Part shown: in pieces, positions 8,127 through 17,430 of the stretch | How the letters are laid out: the number at the start of each line of letters is the position of its first letter | Position numbering within the stretch: position 1 is the stretch's first letter | DNA from: JAYODZ01 sp965662735 | GTDB lineage: Bacteria > Pseudomonadota > Alphaproteobacteria > RS24 | Assembly (NCBI GenBank): GCA_965662735.1 | Contig: CBFIIU010000002.1 | Span: 62,001-126,000, forward strand | Direction: 5' to 3' | DNA: 64,000 nt | The notes under the pieces: generated by a model | Told to the model about the DNA's origin: nothing | What the model saw: only the letters and a program-made list of their open reading frames with translations | Database searches by the model: none | Program-made: the position numbers and the translations under genes

Positions 8127-8209
8127 ATAAACGAATAGGACAGTAAAGTCTCGATCATCTTTGCCGGGTCATCGACTGCGGTTTTTAAGTTAACATATGA
8201 GAGATAAAT

Positions 8210-9433
8210 ATGAAGGTTGATGCGGATCAGGCACGAGACCTCTTATCCGAAGAGTGTGCGCAAAACAGGGGGCGCTTGCGCGACTTGGCCGAGCACTATC
8301 TGAAAAGCCCTCTCCCGCATTTTCGTCCCGAGCCGGACTATGAGGATATTGAGCGGTGCGCCGATCATTTGAGGCCGTTTTCTAAAATAATTATTTTGGG
8401 TACGGGTGGCTCATCTCTCGGGGGGCAAGTCTTTTATGCCAATCGCCCCGAGACCTCAGAGCGTCAACTGGTCTTTGTGGATAATCTGGATCCGCAGAGT
8501 TTTTCACAAATGTTGCAAATGATCATCTGGTCCGAGACCGGCATTCTGGCGATTTCAAAGTCTGGCAATACGCCGGAAACGGTTTTTCAGCTTGCTGCCA
8601 TATTGGCCCGGATGACGAGTGCAGGCGTTAAACCGAGCCAGCACATCGCGGCGATTGCGGGAACGGGCGACAATAGCGTGCGGCGCTTAGCCGACCAATA
8701 TAAGTTTCCGATCAGTGACCATGTCGATGAGATCGGTGGACGCTTCTCGGTTTTAACCAATGTGGGCCTGGTGCCAGCAGCACTCGTCGATCTGGACATT
8801 CGCGGTGTTATTCAAGGCGCCCAGGACTATATGGCGCCGTATTTTTCGGGGAACACGATTGCCGCCGAGGATGGGGCGGCTCTGATGGTGGCGCATGGGC
8901 GCGCTGGCCGGGATCAATCTGTTTTATTCGCCTATTCGGATCGGTTGGCTCCGGTGGGTCGGTGGTATCGACAATTATGGGCCGAGAGTTTGGGTAAAGA
9001 GGGGGTGGCCGCAACCCCGATTGATGCGCTGGGACCGGTTGACCAGCACAGCCAGCTACAACTCTATATGGATGGCGCCGATGACAAAATTTATAGTTTC
9101 CTCACCCTTGATCAAACAGGCTTAGGAACAGATACCGGCACCATTTTGGCGGATGATCCTGTCAATGGCTGGCTCACAGGATTGACCATGGGCGATGTCG
9201 TCACAGCGCAGGGTCGGGCCACGGCAGACGCCTTAAAGGCGCAGGGGCGGCCGGTCCGCTGGATGGTGCTCCCGCATCTTGATGCTGCGGCATTGGGGGG
9301 GCTTTTTATGCATTTTATGGCAGAGACCATTTTCGCGGCGGATTTGCTCGGCGTGAATGCCTTTGATCAACCAGCTGTGGAAGAGAGCAAGATTTTAACC
9401 AAACGCTATTTGACGGAAGATGCCGACGCGTGA
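8210..9433 (+). CDS. pgi: Glucose-6-phosphate isomerase (short form)
   Basis: This enzyme interconverts glucose 6-phosphate and fructose 6-phosphate. Visible motifs are the sugar-phosphate loop ILGTGGSSLGGQ (64-69 core), SKSGNTPET (116-124), GGRFSVLT, the catalytic Glu in QLWAESLGKEG and the C-terminal Lys in AVEESK near 396. At 407 residues it is well short of the usual 550 or so and is of the compact type seen in some alphaproteobacteria. It is a distinct Pgi, since no PMI-specific motif is evident, but bifunctional PGI/PMI activity cannot be excluded. mutL starts 10 bp downstream, so the two are probably cotranscribed. Confidence 0.85.
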   Translation: MKVDADQARDLLSEECAQNRGRLRDLAEHYLKSPLPHFRPEPDYEDIERCADHLRPFSKIIILGTGGSSLGGQVFYANRPETSERQLVFVDNLDPQSFSQMLQMIIWSETGILAISKSGNTPETVFQLAAILARMTSAGVKPSQHIAAIAGTGDNSVRRLADQYKFPISDHVDEIGGRFSVLTNVGLVPAALVDLDIRGVIQGAQDYMAPYFSGNTIAAEDGAALMVAHGRAGRDQSVLFAYSDRLAPVGRWYRQLWAESLGKEGVAATPIDALGPVDQHSQLQLYMDGADDKIYSFLTLDQTGLGTDTGTILADDPVNGWLTGLTMGDVVTAQGRATADALKAQGRPVRWMVLPHLDAAALGGLFMHFMAETIFAADLLGVNAFDQPAVEESKILTKRYLTEDADA

Positions 9434-9443
9434 ATGATGGGCC

Positions 9444-11327
9444 ATGGCCTCCATCCGTAGACTGTCGAACGAAACCATAAATCGAATTGCCGCCGGCGAA
9501 GTTGTCGAGCGGCCGGCAAATGCTGTGAAAGAGCTGGTGGAGAATGCGATCGATGCCGGCGCACAGGATATTCGGATCTCCCTGACTGCCGGGGGAAAAA
9601 CGCGCATTATTGTCGAGGATGATGGCTGCGGCATGTCTGGTGAGGATCTCGCGCTTGCGGTTGAGCGCCACGCCACATCGAAAATGCCCTTTGTCGATGG
9701 TGATGAAGATATGTTTGCCATCACCTCGCTGGGGTTCCGCGGAGAGGCGTTACCGTCGATCGGTGCCGTTGCGCGATTAACCATCACCTCGCGCCCTGAA
9801 GGTGCTGACACGGCCTCGCAAATATCTGTGTCAGGCGGAACAGTGGGCGGTGTCACACCAGCAGCGGGGGCCGTCGGCACGCGTGTCGATGTCGCTGATT
9901 TATTTTTTGCCACCCCGGCGCGTCTCAAATTTCTAAAGTCAGATCGGGCAGAAAGTCAGGCGGTCAGTGATGTGGTTCGGCGCTTGGCGATGGCACATCC
10001 GGAAATCGCATTTTCATTAATCCATGATGGTCGCCCGCAATTTTCATATCCACGCGAAACAGGTGAGCAAGCAACCTTGCATCGTCTCGCTGAAATTATG
10101 GGTCACGAATTCGCGCCGAATGCGATGCCCGTCGCGGCCGAGCGCGAAGGAACGCGCCTGTGGGGGTTTGCAGGCATTCCCACCTTCAATCAAGCGACCG
10201 CGCAAAAACAATATCTCATCGTCAATGGCCGCCCGGTGCGTGACCGTTTGCTGACGGGGGCCGTGCGCGGCGCCTATCAGGATTTTTTGGCGGGAAATCG
10301 CCATCCTGTGCTCGCCTTATTCTTGCATGTGCCTCCCGAGGATTTGGATGTGAATGTGCATCCAGCCAAAACCGAAATTCGGTTTCGCGATCCGGCCGCC
10401 ATCCGGTCTATGTTGGTGGGCGGCCTCCGCGCGGCCATCACCGCTGCCGGCCATCGGGCGTCGACCCGTGTGGCGGATCATGCCCTGTCACGATTTTCAG
10501 CAGGCGGCGGAGGGGCAATCTATCCCGCAGCTTCTTATTCACAGGGGCTGGACCTTGGTTTAATGCCGGCCGCACCTCCCAGTGCGACGTTCGATTCTGC
10601 GTCGGGTTCATTTCTCAATTCGACACCGAATGTTTCGGGACACGCGCCCGCCCCTTCGGCGTTTTTGGAAGATGGGCCTGCAGGATTTGAGGAAGGATCG
10701 GCGCGCCAAATGGCGGGCATGGTCGGTGAAAGCCGTCCATTGGGCGCGGCGCGGGCGCAACTTCATGAAACCTATATTATTGCGCAAACCCATGACGGCC
10801 TCGTGATTGTTGATCAGCACGCGGCGCATGAACGTCTGGTCTATGAACGTATGAAAAACCAATTAGCCGAAACCGGGATCCGCCGGCAGGTTTTGCTGAT
10901 CCCGGAAGTGGTGAGCCTCGATGTGGCGGGCGCTGAAGCCATTTTGGCGCGGGCGAGCGAGCTTCAAGAATTAGGCTTTGTGGTCGAAGCCTTTGGGGGG
11001 GAACAAGAGGGCCATCAAACTATTCTGGTGCGCGAAATTCCGGCCCTCATGGGGCAAGTTGATGCAGCCGGTTTATTGCGGGATATGGCGTCTGAAATCG
11101 AGAGTTTCGGCGAAGCTCTATCGCTTCGGGATCGACTTGAGGATATTTGTGGCACCATGGCATGCCATGGATCGGTCCGGGCGGGGCGCCGCTTATCGGG
11201 TGAGGAAATGAATGCCTTATTGCGCGATATGGAGGCGACGCCGCATTCGGGGCAATGCAATCATGGAAGGCCAACTTATATTAAGTTGGCCCTCGCTGAT
11301 ATTGAACATCTCTTTGGTCGTCGCTAG
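9444..11327 (+). CDS. mutL: DNA mismatch repair protein MutL
   Basis: MutL links MutS mismatch recognition to strand incision. The N-terminal GHKL ATPase is clear (AAGEVVERPANAVKELVENA, DDGCGM, TSLGFRGEAL). A low-complexity linker of about 110 residues follows, then the C-terminal dimerisation domain. That domain holds the endonuclease motif DQHAAHERLVYE starting at about residue 457, plus ACHGSVRAGRR and QCNHGRPT near 605. Presence of the DQHA(X)2E(X)4E motif indicates a nicking MutL, as expected in bacteria without MutH. Normal length. Convergent with the acyl-CoA dehydrogenase gene with only 4 bp between the stops. Confidence 0.95.
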   Translation: MASIRRLSNETINRIAAGEVVERPANAVKELVENAIDAGAQDIRISLTAGGKTRIIVEDDGCGMSGEDLALAVERHATSKMPFVDGDEDMFAITSLGFRGEALPSIGAVARLTITSRPEGADTASQISVSGGTVGGVTPAAGAVGTRVDVADLFFATPARLKFLKSDRAESQAVSDVVRRLAMAHPEIAFSLIHDGRPQFSYPRETGEQATLHRLAEIMGHEFAPNAMPVAAEREGTRLWGFAGIPTFNQATAQKQYLIVNGRPVRDRLLTGAVRGAYQDFLAGNRHPVLALFLHVPPEDLDVNVHPAKTEIRFRDPAAIRSMLVGGLRAAITAAGHRASTRVADHALSRFSAGGGGAIYPAASYSQGLDLGLMPAAPPSATFDSASGSFLNSTPNVSGHAPAPSAFLEDGPAGFEEGSARQMAGMVGESRPLGAARAQLHETYIIAQTHDGLVIVDQHAAHERLVYERMKNQLAETGIRRQVLLIPEVVSLDVAGAEAILARASELQELGFVVEAFGGEQEGHQTILVREIPALMGQVDAAGLLRDMASEIESFGEALSLRDRLEDICGTMACHGSVRAGRRLSGEEMNALLRDMEATPHSGQCNHGRPTYIKLALADIEHLFGRR

Positions 11328-11331
11328 AGAC

Positions 11332-12585
11332 TTAACCTCTGGGAACGTCGAGCGTCTTTAGACTAGCGTCATTGCCCTCGGTATATTTGCGGAATTCAAG
11401 ACGCGCGATGGTGCGGTTATGCACCTCGTCTGGTCCATCGGCGAGACGTAGGGTTCGAATACCCGCATACATACGGGCTAATCCGAAATCACTGGTCACA
11501 CCGCCGCCGCCATGGGCTTGAATGGCGTCATCAATAATCTGCAAAGCAATCCGCGGCCCCGCCACTTTAATTTGAGCGATCTCACTGCGGGCAACCTTAT
11601 TGCCAACCGTATCCATCATATAGGCAGCCTTCATGGTCAGTAGGCGCGACATTTCGATATTGGTGCGCGCTTCGGCAACACGTTGTTCCCAAATGCTGTG
11701 ATCTGCTACGCGCTTGCCGAATGCGACCCGCGACAACAGACGGGTACACATTTTTTCAAGCGCCCGTTCAGCCACACCAATGGTGCGCATGCAGTGATGA
11801 ATCCGCCCTGGGCCAAGCCGGCCTTGTGCAATCTCGAACCCACGACCTTCGCCGAGAAGTAAGTTCTCAACAGGCACGCGGACATCTTTCAAAATAACTT
11901 CCGCATGCCCGTGCGGTGCATCATCATAGCCAAACACAGGCAACATCCGCACGACTTCAATGCCCGGTGAGTCTAAGGGGACCAAAACTTGAGATTGTTG
12001 CTGGTGCGGAGCAGCATCGAAATTGGTCTTCCCCATTACAATGGCGACTTTGCAGCGCGGATCACCAACACCCGATGACCACCATTTGCGACCATTAATG
12101 ACATAATGATCGCCATCGCGCTCAATCCGCGTTTCGATATTGGTAGCATCGGAAGAAGCGACGGCAGGCTCGGTCATCAAAAAGGCAGAACGAATTTCGC
12201 CGGCCAAGAGCGGTTTCAGCCATTGCTCTTTATGTTCCGGAGATCCATAGCGCTCAAGGACTTCCATATTGCCGGTATCGGGTGCCGAGCAATTGAACAC
12301 TTCGGCGGCAAAGCCAACCCGGCCCATAATTTCACACAGAGGAGCGTATTCAACATTGGTGAGCCCGAAGCCCAATTCGCTTTCAGGCAAAAACAGGTTC
12401 CACAAACCCTCAGCTTTCGCTTTTTCCTTGAGTTCTTCTAAAATCGGAACAACTTGCCAGCGGTTGGTGCCGAAGCCCTCCATCTGCTTCGCGTAAGTCT
12501 CTTCGTTCGGATAGATATGCGCGTCCATAAAGGCTTCAACGCGTGCGATCAGTTCTTTGGTTTTTTCATTATGTTCAAAAATCAT
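11332..12585 (-). CDS. ACAD10/11-like acyl-CoA dehydrogenase
   Basis: This 417-residue flavoenzyme matches the acyl-CoA dehydrogenase fold: AFLMTEPAVASSDATNIETR for FAD/substrate binding, VINGRKWWSSG, RVAFGKRVADHSIWEQR, and the C-terminal QAHGGGGVTSDFGLARMYA, DGPDEVHNRTIARLE. The Trp-Trp motif and overall pattern are those of the ACAD10/11 branch, in which an aminoglycoside-phosphotransferase-like kinase phosphorylates 4-hydroxyacyl-CoA before isomerisation to a beta-oxidation intermediate. A matching APH-like gene lies at 14880-15956 on the same strand, supporting this reading. GGAGGGAG precedes the ATG. Exact substrates are inferred. Confidence 0.8.
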   Translation of the reverse strand: MIFEHNEKTKELIARVEAFMDAHIYPNEETYAKQMEGFGTNRWQVVPILEELKEKAKAEGLWNLFLPESELGFGLTNVEYAPLCEIMGRVGFAAEVFNCSAPDTGNMEVLERYGSPEHKEQWLKPLLAGEIRSAFLMTEPAVASSDATNIETRIERDGDHYVINGRKWWSSGVGDPRCKVAIVMGKTNFDAAPHQQQSQVLVPLDSPGIEVVRMLPVFGYDDAPHGHAEVILKDVRVPVENLLLGEGRGFEIAQGRLGPGRIHHCMRTIGVAERALEKMCTRLLSRVAFGKRVADHSIWEQRVAEARTNIEMSRLLTMKAAYMMDTVGNKVARSEIAQIKVAGPRIALQIIDDAIQAHGGGGVTSDFGLARMYAGIRTLRLADGPDEVHNRTIARLEFRKYTEGNDASLKTLDVPRG

Positions 12586-12651
12586 GGACGGCTCCCTCCG
12601 TATTTACATATCATGTTGCGATATTTAATCAGACTATTCCAGCTTTGTGCA

Positions 12652-13104
12652 TCAAAATCTTAGGTTATTTCGCCGCACAGCAAAAAAATCACGCAGGATT
12701 TGCCCACATTCCTGTGCACGAATGCCCCCATATACCTCTGGACGGTGATGACAGCTTGCCTGATCGAAGAAAAACAGCTGGCTTTCAACAGCGCCGGCCT
12801 TGGGGTCTGAGGCCCCGAAATACAGGCGGCGAAGGCGGGCATGTGCAATCGCACTGGCACACATTGCGCAGGGTTCCAAGGTGACATAGAGATCGCAATC
12901 GAGAAGCCGCTCATTTGTCAGAAATTGAGCCGCAGCTCGAATGGCGACGATTTCGGCATGGGCGGTCGGATCGGAGTGCGCCCGCATCCTATTGCGCCCT
13001 TCGGCAATAATTTTCCCGCTGCTATCGACAATAACCGCCCCGACCGGGACTTCGTCATCATCGGCGGCTTGTTGTGCGAGGTCGAGGGCGCGTTTCATAG
13101 GATC
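12652..13104 (-). CDS. tadA: tRNA adenosine(34) deaminase
   Basis: TadA converts A34 to inosine in the anticodon of tRNA-Arg(ACG). The zinc-dependent deaminase core is intact: HAE (His50, catalytic Glu52) in TAHAEIVAI and PCAMC (Cys80, Cys83) in LEPCAMCASAIAHAR. The sequence is about 150 residues, a normal length. The start at 13104 (MDPMKRALDLA) fits the family; an in-frame ATG at 13137 would add 11 residues. It lies between the acyl-CoA dehydrogenase gene (same strand) and the divergent pseudouridine synthase gene. A general guanine/cytidine deaminase is less likely, given the family pattern. Confidence 0.9.
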   Translation of the reverse strand, partial: DPMKRALDLAQQAADDDEVPVGAVIVDSSGKIIAEGRNRMRAHSDPTAHAEIVAIRAAAQFLTNERLLDCDLYVTLEPCAMCASAIAHARLRRLYFGASDPKAGAVESQLFFFDQASCHHRPEVYGGIRAQECGQILRDFFAVRRNNLRF

Positions 13105-13247
13105 CATTAGCTGATCTAACACGGAAATTTTTCGCAAGTCATTAGTCTATTCGTCGTCTATCCCGACACGGCTCGATTGCATCGCATTTCCGCGATCAAT
13201 GATGACAAATGCTAGTCATATCGCGCCCCGCCATGCTAGATAGGTTT

Positions 13248-14333
13248 ATGTCAGACAAATCTAAACGCCCGCAATCTAAACACTCGCAGCCAAAACGCCC
13301 GCAAGCGCAACGCCCCTCGTCGCGTGCGCCAAAACGTTCGCCAGGCCAGCCTGCCGAGGGGTCGCCATCCTCTGCCGCGCGGCGCGGAGAGAAAAACTCT
13401 GCTCAATCCCAAACTCAACACAACCAGCGCGGGGCCTCGGCTCAGAAAGCCGCCAAGAGCGTATCGCGGCCCAAACGTGCCGCGGAGACGTTCCGCGCAA
13501 AACCGCGCCGGGCTGTCTCTCCGCAACCGGCTTCGGCGTATGAGGGCGAACGCATAGCCAAGGTGATCGCGCGGGCAGGCTTATGTTCGCGGCGCGAGGC
13601 TGAGGAATGGGTGAGTGCGGGGCGCGTGACCGTTGATGGCCGCCAGCTCACATCGCCGGCTGTCAATATTCAACGCGGCCAAGATATTCGCGTAGACGGA
13701 AAACCCCTCGCGGCACCCGATCCGCCACGCCTCTGGCGGTTTCATAAGCCGACAGGGCGTGTCACCAGTGCGCGCGATCCCCAAGGGCGTCCGACCATTT
13801 TTGCCGATTTACCCCCCACCTTGCCGCGGCTTCACTCTGTAGGACGTTTGGACATTAATACTGAAGGCTTGTTATTGCTCACCAATGATGGCGCCCTGAA
13901 ACGGTATCTCGAATTGCCTGAAACAGGCTGGCTTCGTCGCTATCGTGTGCGTGCTTTCGGGCGGCCCGATCCTGACGCTTTAGCAGCCCTTAAAAACGGG
14001 ATTACCATTGAAGGGATCGAGTATCGGGGAATTCATGCGGACTTGGAGCGTCAGCAAGGCAATAATGCGTGGATGAGCATGAGCCTTCGGGAAGGTAAAA
14101 ATCGGGAGATTAAAAAAGTGCTGGCGCATTTAGGGCTGACAGTGAACCGGCTCATTCGACTTTCGTTTGGACCGTTCCAATTGGGTCATTTGCCGGTGGG
14201 GCAGGTCGAGGAAGTGCCGCGCAGAATTCTGCGTCAACAGCTCGGGGCAAAATGGGCTGATTTTGCAGAAGGCTATGATGCGACCCATCAGGCTGAGCGC
14301 CCCCCTGCGGGCCGGTCTGCGCGTCGGTCGTGA
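13248..14333 (+). CDS. RsuA/RluB-family rRNA pseudouridine synthase with long basic N-terminus
   Basis: The enzyme isomerises a uridine in rRNA. An S4 RNA-binding domain spans about residues 101-150 (ERIAKVIARAGLCSRREAEE), followed by the RsuA-type catalytic domain with Asp202 in VGRLDINTEGLLLLTNDG and SLREGKNREIKKVLAHLGL. The first 100 residues are a disordered Lys/Arg/Pro/Gln/Ser-rich tail; a shorter one ends the protein. RluB (23S rRNA 2605) is the likeliest subtype, but RsuA, RluE and RluF are not excluded. Start 13248 is preferred over 13209 because AGG lies just upstream. rsmD begins 2 bp after the stop. Confidence 0.8.
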   Translation: MSDKSKRPQSKHSQPKRPQAQRPSSRAPKRSPGQPAEGSPSSAARRGEKNSAQSQTQHNQRGASAQKAAKSVSRPKRAAETFRAKPRRAVSPQPASAYEGERIAKVIARAGLCSRREAEEWVSAGRVTVDGRQLTSPAVNIQRGQDIRVDGKPLAAPDPPRLWRFHKPTGRVTSARDPQGRPTIFADLPPTLPRLHSVGRLDINTEGLLLLTNDGALKRYLELPETGWLRRYRVRAFGRPDPDALAALKNGITIEGIEYRGIHADLERQQGNNAWMSMSLREGKNREIKKVLAHLGLTVNRLIRLSFGPFQLGHLPVGQVEEVPRRILRQQLGAKWADFAEGYDATHQAERPPAGRSARRS

Positions 14334-14334
14334 C

Positions 14335-14883
14335 ATGCGGATCGTCGGCGGTCATTTGCGGGGGCGCGTATTGCCGGCACCCGTGCCCAAAGCCACTCGG
14401 CCGACCAGCGATCGCATGCGCGAGTCGCTCTTCTCAATTCTTAACCAATATGATTTACCCCCTAATTATCGGGTCGCAGATATTTTTGCGGGAACGGGCG
14501 CGCTCGGCTTCGAAGCTTTATCTCGGGGCGCATCCTTTGCCGTCTTTGTTGATACGGATATGGCAGCGCGCGCTGCCATTCGGCGCAATGGCGAGGCCTT
14601 GGATATGATGGGTCGTAGCCGCATTCTCAAGCGCGACGGTCAGCGACTGGGGGCATCTCCCATGGCGACCCGCTTTGACCTCGTCTTTATGGATCCACCC
14701 TATGCGCGCAATTTAGTTGAGCCGTGCTTGCAAAGCCTCCAAGCGGGAGGCTGGTTGACGCCAAGGGCAGTGATTTGCATTGAAGAATCGCGCCGAGCCG
14801 ATATTAAAATGCCAGATGGCTTTTCCGTAGATGATCAACGCGATTATGGCGACAGCCAAGTGCTGTTTGTGCGCCCCGCTTAA
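14335..14883 (+). CDS. rsmD: 16S rRNA (guanine(966)-N2)-methyltransferase
   Basis: RsmD methylates G966 of 16S rRNA using S-adenosylmethionine. The N-terminal MRIVGGHLRGR and TRPTSDRMRESLFSIL are family hallmarks; the SAM-binding loop DIFAGTGALG lies at 49-58 and the catalytic DPPY at 120-123. Length of 182 residues is normal. ATG 14335 is used because it directly follows the pseudouridine synthase stop and gives the standard N-terminus. The stop overlaps the stop of the convergent APH-like gene by 4 bp. Confidence 0.92.
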   Translation: MRIVGGHLRGRVLPAPVPKATRPTSDRMRESLFSILNQYDLPPNYRVADIFAGTGALGFEALSRGASFAVFVDTDMAARAAIRRNGEALDMMGRSRILKRDGQRLGASPMATRFDLVFMDPPYARNLVEPCLQSLQAGGWLTPRAVICIEESRRADIKMPDGFSVDDQRDYGDSQVLFVRPA

Positions 14884-15956
14884 ACAGCGCCGGCTTTTTG
14901 CGCGTAATGCCATCCCATATCTGACAAGGGCTTCACCCGATCGGCCATGGCGGCGGCATGCGCATTTGACGCTGTTCCATCGCGCACCCGACCGACAATG
15001 CCTTGTAAAATACCGGCCAGCCGGAACATGTTATAGGCAACATAATAGTCGAGATTATCAATCCCGTTACGCCCCGTATGTTGGCAGTAGAGGGCCGTAT
15101 ATTCCTGGTCGGTCGGAATGTTTTCTGCAGCAAAGTCGATGCCCTGAAGGGAGTTGGTCGATGCGCCCTCCGCTGGCAAGTACCATTGCATTAAATGATA
15201 GGTGAAATCGCCCAAGGGATGCCCCAAGGTTGACAGCTCCCAATCCAGAACGGCGATCACTTGAGGCTTCTCAGCATGCAAAACCATATTGTCGAGACGA
15301 TAGTCACCATGCACGATCGATGTTTCATCGCCGGCTGGAATATTATTGGGTAACCAATCGATGAGCTTATTCATGCTCTCAATGCTTTGTGTCTCCGAGG
15401 CCACATATTGTTTGGTCCAGCGGGAGATCTGTCGGCTGAAGTAATTGCCGGGTTTGCCGAAATCATCGAGCCCTAAAGCGTGGTAATCCACCTTGTGCAA
15501 TTTGGCGAGGGTTTCGATTTTAGCCTCAAAAATCGCCCGCCGATTTTCTCGGGGGATGTCGGGTAAATTGGGATCCCATAAAATTCGTCCCTCCACCATG
15601 TCCATAATGTAAAACATGGTGCCAATGACATCATCATCCGTGCATAAACAATAGGTCTTGGCGACAGGATAATCGACCTTGCCCAAAGCGGTGATAATAC
15701 GATACTCGCGATCGACCGCATGGGCCGATGGCAATAATTTTCCAGGGGGCTTGCGCCGCATCACATATTTTTTTGTGGGCGTAATCAGCTGATAGGTTGG
15801 ATTGGACTGCCCGCCTTTAAACTGACGCACGTCAAGCGGGCCTTGAAAACCTTCAACATGCGCGTGCATATAGGCCTCGAGCCGCTTGACATCAAAGGCA
15901 TGGTTTTCTTCGACCTCTTTGGTGCCCCCAAATTTTTCTGCCCCTTCATCTGACAT
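14880..15956 (-). CDS. APH-family kinase, ACAD10/11-like (probable 4-hydroxyacyl kinase)
   Basis: The protein has the aminoglycoside phosphotransferase/choline kinase fold. Visible are the Brenner motif IVHGDYRLDNMVLH (His216, catalytic Asp218, Asn223) and the metal-binding VLDWELSTLGHPLGD (Asp238). The sequence fits the ACAD10/11 N-terminal kinase domain family better than antibiotic kinases. In that family the kinase phosphorylates 4-hydroxyacyl-CoAs for beta-oxidation, as with LvaA in Pseudomonas putida. The matching acyl-CoA dehydrogenase is at 11332-12585 on the same strand. A drug-resistance role is unlikely. It ends in a 4-bp overlap with rsmD. Confidence 0.75.
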   Translation of the reverse strand: MSDEGAEKFGGTKEVEENHAFDVKRLEAYMHAHVEGFQGPLDVRQFKGGQSNPTYQLITPTKKYVMRRKPPGKLLPSAHAVDREYRIITALGKVDYPVAKTYCLCTDDDVIGTMFYIMDMVEGRILWDPNLPDIPRENRRAIFEAKIETLAKLHKVDYHALGLDDFGKPGNYFSRQISRWTKQYVASETQSIESMNKLIDWLPNNIPAGDETSIVHGDYRLDNMVLHAEKPQVIAVLDWELSTLGHPLGDFTYHLMQWYLPAEGASTNSLQGIDFAAENIPTDQEYTALYCQHTGRNGIDNLDYYVAYNMFRLAGILQGIVGRVRDGTASNAHAAAMADRVKPLSDMGWHYAQKAGAV

Positions 15957-16050
15957 GTCATCGCTCCCTTTACATCAATCCTATTATTCAGCGGGCTTCG
16001 CTGATGATTTAAATTTCGGGCCCGATACAGGCCGACCGGTACCGCCCGAA

Positions 16051-17343
16051 TTAGTCAGCATTATGGCGCTGGATTTCCCGCCAGCCAATATCTGATCGGA
16101 AAAAACCCTCGGGCCAGTTAATTTTGGTGAGGGCCGCATAGCTGGCGGCTTGGGCCTCGATTATGCTTGTTCCTCGGGCCGTCACATTCAGTACCCGCCC
16201 ACCCGTTGCAGTTATTTTGTCACCATCCAATTGCGTTCCGGCGTGAAAAACCTGTGCGCCATCGGCTTCGGCGGCATCTAATCCGGAAATGACGGATCCT
16301 TTTTCATAAGCGCCGGGGTAGCCTTGAGCGGCCATCACCACGGTCACCGCATAGTCGGCGTGCCAGTTGAGTGTCAGGTTAGAGAGATCGCCCTGGGCTG
16401 TGGCAATGAGGGCAGGAACAATGTCGCTCGCCAAGCGCATCATTAAAACCTGACACTCGGGATCACCAAGCCGCGCATTATATTCAACCAGCTTAGGCCC
16501 CTCATCGGTTAGCATGAGCCCCGCATATAAAACCCCTTGATACGGGGTTCCGCGGGCCGCCAATGTGCGCAAGGTGGGCGTGATAATTTCGGTCATGGTT
16601 TGCTCAATCAGCGCCGGCGTCATAATGGCTGCCGGCGAATAGGCGCCCATGCCCCCCGTATTAGGCCCGGTATCACCCTCGCCAACGCGCTTGTGATCTT
16701 GCGCCGTTGCCATGGGCACAGCGTTGACCCCATCCGTGAGAACGAAAAAACTCGCTTCTTCGCCGACCATAAACGCCTCGATGACAACCGATGCGCCGGC
16801 GGCACCAAAGCCGCCTTCAAAAATCAGATCAATGGCATTATGGGCCTGCTCCGCTGTTTCAGCGATAATCACCCCTTTGCCCGCAGCCAGACCATCGGCC
16901 TTAATGACAATGGGCATGTCTTGCTGATTAAGATAGTCATGGGCCAATGCAGCCGTATCGAAATGCGCATAAGCCGCTGTGGGGATATTGGCCTCGGAGC
17001 AAATCGCTTTCGTGAACCCTTTCGAGCCCTCTAATTGTGCGGCCGCAGCGCTTGGCCCAAAGGCCAGAATATCAGCGGCGCGTAAATCATCGGCCAGACC
17101 CTTAACCAAAGGCGCCTCGGGTCCGATAACCACAAGCCCAATATTTTTCTCGCGGCAAAACGCGATCACAGCGGCATGATTGTCAATGTCGAGGGAGACA
17201 TTTTGCGCCACTCCGCCGGTGCCGCCATTGCCCGGCGCACAATAAAGCGCGCGCACAAGCGGGCTTTGACCGATCTTCCAACACAGCGCATGTTCACGAC
17301 CGCCGCTGCCAATTACCAAAATATTCATCTGTTCGTCGGTCAT
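16051..17343 (-). CDS. purD: Phosphoribosylamine--glycine ligase
   Basis: PurD joins glycine to phosphoribosylamine in step two of purine synthesis. The sequence carries the N-terminal MNILVIGSGGREHALCWK, CAPGNGGTGGVA, IGPEAPLVKGLADDL, and the ATP-grasp core (VIKADGLAAGKGVIIAE, FFVLTDG, NTGGMGAYSP, EYNARLGDPECQVLMMRL). It is 430 residues, a normal length. ATG 17343 is chosen because GAGGAT lies 4 bp upstream; the frame extends further but without support. It is divergent from xseA across 169 bp that contain an inverted repeat. Confidence 0.95.
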   Translation of the reverse strand: MTDEQMNILVIGSGGREHALCWKIGQSPLVRALYCAPGNGGTGGVAQNVSLDIDNHAAVIAFCREKNIGLVVIGPEAPLVKGLADDLRAADILAFGPSAAAAQLEGSKGFTKAICSEANIPTAAYAHFDTAALAHDYLNQQDMPIVIKADGLAAGKGVIIAETAEQAHNAIDLIFEGGFGAAGASVVIEAFMVGEEASFFVLTDGVNAVPMATAQDHKRVGEGDTGPNTGGMGAYSPAAIMTPALIEQTMTEIITPTLRTLAARGTPYQGVLYAGLMLTDEGPKLVEYNARLGDPECQVLMMRLASDIVPALIATAQGDLSNLTLNWHADYAVTVVMAAQGYPGAYEKGSVISGLDAAEADGAQVFHAGTQLDGDKITATGGRVLNVTARGTSIIEAQAASYAALTKINWPEGFFRSDIGWREIQRHNAD

Positions 17344-17430
17344 ACTATCCTCAATGGTCGGGTTTTTGAGCGTCAACAATGACAATCTGATTCTGCTGCG
17401 TTAGACTAACATGATGACATAAACAACTGT

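Noticed and set aside
14880..15956. Aminoglycoside resistance gene
   Set aside because: The kinase motifs are shared by the whole APH family; the remaining sequence and the nearby ACAD gene fit ACAD10/11-like catabolism.
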